A program made the translations under genes and the position numbers. The notes under the pieces are model-generated. The model was not told the DNA's origin and made no database searches. It worked only from the letters and a program-made list of their open reading frames with translations. From Bradyrhizobium sp. LLZ17 (GTDB lineage Bacteria > Pseudomonadota > Alphaproteobacteria > Rhizobiales > Xanthobacteraceae), in the NCBI RefSeq assembly GCF_041200145.1, contig NZ_CP165734.1, positions 5,270,001-5,334,000 on the forward strand: a DNA stretch of 64,000 nucleotides, written 5' to 3'. Positions 61,163-64,000 of this stretch are shown piece after piece; positions within the stretch are counted from its first letter, which is position 1, and the number at the start of each line of letters is the position of its first letter.

Positions 61163-61220
61163 GGGAAAATGGCTTCGTCGGGAGCGGTCAAATGTCGTCG
61201 GAACAGAGCGGACGAAGTCG
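61163..61220. repeat. Dispersed element related to 17892-17949
   Basis: Both stretches share GGGAAAATGG or GGAAAATGG, then TTCGTCGG-like blocks, GTCAAAT and TCGTCGGA. Each ends in inverted GACGAA. Here the outer arms CTTCGTC (61173-61179) and GACGAAG (61212-61218) form a long palindrome. Confidence 0.45.
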
Positions 61221-61248
61221 CCTCACGAGGAGGTGAGGCGCACCCGGC

Positions 61249-62685
61249 TCAAAACATCTCGAAATACTCCCGATGTTCCCAATCCGTCACCTCGGCCAGG
61301 AAGCGGTCGATCTCCGCATTCTTGATATGGGTGTAATAGTCCACGAACTCCGCGCCGAGTTTTTCGCGGAAGAACGGATCGTCCTTCAGCGCGCTGACCG
61401 CGTCGCGCAGGCTCTTCGGCAGCAGCGGTGCCTTAGTCTCGTAAGGCGTATCGGCGGAGAGGCCGGGGTCGAGCTTGCGGTCGACGCCGTCAAGGCCGGC
61501 TAGAATCTGCGAAGCCATGTAGAGATAGGGATTGGCGGCCGGCTCGCCGACGCGGTTCTCGAGGCGCGTGGCGGCGTCGCCGGCGCCACCGAGCACGCGG
61601 ATCATCACGCCGCGATTGTCGCGGCCCCAGATCGCGCGGTCCGGCGCCAGCGAATAGGAGCGATAGCGCTTGTAGCCGTTGATGGTCGGCGTGGTGAACA
61701 CGGTCGAGGCGCGGGCGTGGTCGAGCAGGCCGGCGAGATAGCCATGGCCGAAGGCGCTGAGCGGCTCGCCACCCTCTTTCGCCATGAATTGGTTCTCGCC
61801 GCTCGTGCGCGAGACGATCGATTGATGCAGGTGCCAGCCGCTCGCCAACGTGTTCGGCAGTTTCGGACGGCACATGAAGGTGGCGTGATAGCCGTGGCGG
61901 CGCGCGATCTGCTTCACGGCACTGCGGAACAACACCATGTTGTCGGCGGGCTCCAGCCCCTTTTTCGGCGCGAAGGTGAATTCGCACTGGCTCGGTCCGA
62001 ACTCGACCTCGACCGAGCGCAAGGGCAGCCCCAGCGCGACGATGTCGCGGCGCAGGATTTCCAACGCCGGCTCCATCTGATCGAAGCGCTGCTCGGTGAG
62101 ATATTGATAGCCGTGGCTGAGCAGGCTCACCGACGGGGGCGTCCCGGGCTGGCCGGCGTCCTCGGGCCGCATATGCGGATCGTCGAGCTTGAAGATGTGG
62201 AATTCGACCTCGAGACCTGCGACGAAATCGTAGCCGCGGCTCGCGAGCTCATCGAGCGTCTTGCGATAAATCCCACGCGTCGCGAACGGCACGGGACGGC
62301 CGTTCGCGAAGTAGAGATCGCATAGCACCCAGCCGGTCGCCGGCGCCCAAGGCAGCACGCGAAAAGTTGTGGGGTCGGCGACCATCAGCACATCGGCCGC
62401 GCCCTCCATCTCCTTCATGCCGAACCCGCCGCCGGCGGTGAACACCGGAAATACCGTGCGGTGCGAGGTGTCCTTCGCAAGCATCGTCGTGGTGATGGAG
62501 CAGCCGCTCTCGAGCGAAGCGAGCGCCTCGGCGGCGATGATGGTCTTGCCACGCAAGATGCCGTGCTGGTCGGGGAAGGCGAGGCGGATGACCTCGAGAT
62601 TCTTCTCCTCGACGATCCGACGCATCCGAGTTGCCGCGTCCCTCTGCTCGTCCGACCACAGCGCATGTCGCGCGACGAAAGTCAC
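61249..62685 (-). CDS. Glutamine-synthetase family ligase
   Basis: This 478-residue protein has the GS fold. Metal-site Glu residues are in 'AGLEVEFHIFKL' and 'VEVEFGPSQCEFTF', and the His is in 'LASGWHLHQSIV'. 'YSLAPDRAIWGRDNRGVMIRV' (two halves around residue 355) and 'RLENRVGEPAANPYLYMA' supply ATP and glutamate contacts. It is not ordinary GlnA; the family also holds gamma-glutamyl-amine and anilide synthetases. The GTG at 62685 has GGGGAG 8 bases upstream. The next gene upstream is a Rieske oxygenase in the same direction, so the pair may act on one nitrogen-containing substrate. Confidence 0.88.
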   Translation of the reverse strand: MTFVARHALWSDEQRDAATRMRRIVEEKNLEVIRLAFPDQHGILRGKTIIAAEALASLESGCSITTTMLAKDTSHRTVFPVFTAGGGFGMKEMEGAADVLMVADPTTFRVLPWAPATGWVLCDLYFANGRPVPFATRGIYRKTLDELASRGYDFVAGLEVEFHIFKLDDPHMRPEDAGQPGTPPSVSLLSHGYQYLTEQRFDQMEPALEILRRDIVALGLPLRSVEVEFGPSQCEFTFAPKKGLEPADNMVLFRSAVKQIARRHGYHATFMCRPKLPNTLASGWHLHQSIVSRTSGENQFMAKEGGEPLSAFGHGYLAGLLDHARASTVFTTPTINGYKRYRSYSLAPDRAIWGRDNRGVMIRVLGGAGDAATRLENRVGEPAANPYLYMASQILAGLDGVDRKLDPGLSADTPYETKAPLLPKSLRDAVSALKDDPFFREKLGAEFVDYYTHIKNAEIDRFLAEVTDWEHREYFEMF

Positions 62686-62703
62686 TTTTTCACTCCCCAA
62701 CTG

Positions 62704-62799
62704 CCGTAGGGTGGGCAAAGCGAAGCGTGCCCACCACGTCTATCGCCTTCGTGGAAGCATGGTGGGCACGGCGCTTTGCGCCTTTGCCCACCCTACGGG
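62704..62799. repeat. Palindromic repeat, family C (copy 3)
   Basis: CGTAGGGTGGGCAAAG with inverted CTTTGCCCACCCTACG, as at 7912 and 35383. It separates the ligase from the Rieske gene. Confidence 0.88.
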
Positions 62800-62814
62800 A
62801 GCCGAGCACGATCG

Positions 62815-64000
62815 TCACTCCGCCGCCGTCAGCCGATGCACATTCTCCGCGATCTCCTTCGGCACCGGTGCGGTCCAGGGGCGCCGCGGCGGCGCTTGAC
62901 GTCGACTTCCATCCAGTAGGTTTCCCAGCCCCGCGTCGGCCCGATGCCGTCCATGGTGGCCGGACCCTGGATGCTGCACGCGTTGGCCGCGTCGAGAAAC
63001 AGCATCGGCTTCTCGCCGCCCGCGACCTTCTCGATTTCCTGCCGCAGCAGGCGGCGATATTGCACGATGGCCTTGTCGCTCGTGCCGAGATGCTCTTTCG
63101 TACGGTCCTGGATCGCGCCCATCGACTCCACCGCCCACTGGTCGTGCACGTTGATGTCGCTGCCCATGCCGGTGTAGGTCGCGGTCTGCTGCTCGTGCGG
63201 ATCGAAACCGTAATCGTTGCCGCTGTTCTTGCGCGATTTGTAGTCGGGCAGCTCGTAGAGCTCGAGCCGCTGCTCGCGCATTTTCTGCTTGTCGACCGGG
63301 TTCGCGTAGCTGGTGAAGATCGCGTACCAGTAACAGTTCCCGTCATCGATCGGGACGTGCCACTGCGTGATCGTCATCTCCGTGCTCATGGGAATGACGA
63401 AGCCGTGCGGGAAGAGCTGGTTGGTGACGCGTACATGGGTACGCTCCTCGTCGATCTCGCGCAGCGCAATCAGCCGCAGTCCGTATTCGGTGTGCTCGAC
63501 ATTGATGATCGGGCGGTCGAATTCACGCAGGATCTTCGTCATCGGCAGGTCGCTACCTGCGGACGCGCCGCGGAACTGCCTGCCGTAGGCGGTGGAGGTG
63601 TCCTCGTCCTCGAAGAAACGATGCAGATAGGACGCATGCGCGGGATCGATGCCGACCTCGAGCGCCTGCAGCCAGTTGCAGGCCATGTGGCCCTTGAAGG
63701 CGAAGGTGTGCGTGCCGGGTGCGATGAAGCAGTCGAGTTCTGGAAAGGCCGGCGGATCGCCCTCGCCGAGATAAGCCCACAGGATGCCGCTCTTCTCCAC
63801 CACCGGATATGAGCGCTGCCGGACGTTCTGGCAGAGCTTCGAGTCGTTCGGCTCGGCCGGGGTCTCGATGCATTGGCCGGTCGCGTCGAACAGCCAGCCG
63901 TGGAAGGCGCAGCGCAGGCCGCCATGCTCGAGCCGTCCGAAGGCGAGGTCGGCGCCGCGGTGCGCGCAGTGGCGGTCGATCAGGCCGTAGCGTCCGCCCT
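62815..64000 (-). CDS. Rieske non-heme iron oxygenase, phthalate-4,5-dioxygenase-like (N-terminus off the right edge; C-terminus frameshifted)
   Basis: The visible part carries the Rieske cluster ligands, C-x-H in 'CAHRGADLAFG' and C-x-x-H in 'LRCAFHGWLF'. The catalytic domain follows with the iron ligands likely in 'GIDPAHASYLHRFF' (two His after an Asp). The gene begins beyond 64000. As written the frame ends at 62829 with an arginine-rich tail. Adding one base to the GGGG tract at 62878-62881 gives 'RRRGAPWTAPVPKEIAENV' and a stop at 62815. It is probably a ring-hydroxylating or demethylating oxygenase. Its substrate may be linked to the glutamine-synthetase-like gene downstream. Confidence 0.85.

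Overview
The window reads as chromosome from a high-GC alphaproteobacterium, almost certainly Bradyrhizobium or a close relative. The clearest marker is a LuxR/LuxI pair at 55033-56503 that matches what I know of BjaR1/BjaI, the isovaleryl-homoserine lactone system of B. japonicum. Other support is a CYP199A-type P450, sulfur-oxidation (Sox) genes, many LIV-type ABC transporters, and several families of intergenic palindromic repeats typical of this group. I found no tRNA, rRNA, CRISPR array, transposase or integrase.

Layout. 1-1893 (minus): soxX-soxY-soxZ-soxA, with soxA cut by the window edge. 2091-9301: a DUF938 methyltransferase, a prolyl-oligopeptidase, two MFS transporters, a VOC protein and a carboxymuconolactone-decarboxylase-like protein. 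9460-12015: two acyl-CoA dehydrogenases. 12233-17800 (minus): an amino-acid binding protein, an L,D-transpeptidase, a tandem membrane/PH-like protein split by a frameshift, a TlpA/CcdA thiol pair and an ECF sigma factor. 18239-23805 (minus): a DctP-type binding protein overlapping a histidine kinase, then a receiver-DUF3369 kinase and an OmpR-type regulator. 24005-26572: a UgpB-like binding protein and an APH-fold protein. 26966-37287: a peptide-family ABC transporter, then AtzG/AtzE/AtzH-like genes, a GntR regulator and a divergent allophanate hydrolase. 37692-42919: an acyl-CoA ligase, a MarR regulator, CYP199A and a binding protein, probably for methoxy- or hydroxy-aromatic acids. 43056-45800: NDH-2 and a LIV binding protein. 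45985-54455 (minus): LysR, NAD-type quinate/shikimate dehydrogenase, a complete LIV ABC transporter and 3-dehydroshikimate dehydratase. 54692-56723: the quorum-sensing locus with two small flanking genes. 57096-60419: a LIV transporter without its binding protein. 60591-64000 (minus): a small secreted protein, a glutamine-synthetase-like ligase and a Rieske oxygenase cut by the right edge.

The most interesting unit is the AtzG/E/H/F-transporter cluster. Both of its transcription units are preceded by good sigma-54 (RpoN) promoters: TGGCAT-N5-TTGCG at 26908-26924, and a perfect TGGCAC-N5-TTGCT on the minus strand at 37327-37342. This suggests a nitrogen-controlled pathway that imports a small urea-, oxalurate- or biuret-like compound and breaks it down to ammonium through allophanate.

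A second window-wide pattern affects annotation. Seven otherwise healthy genes are broken by one- or two-base losses in short mono- or dinucleotide tracts: near 11953, 14956, 35904, 42798, 47822, 58956 and 62878. All are best explained as deletions and all heal when the bases are restored. They look like residual indels of the assembly rather than seven real pseudogenes, although I cannot prove that here.
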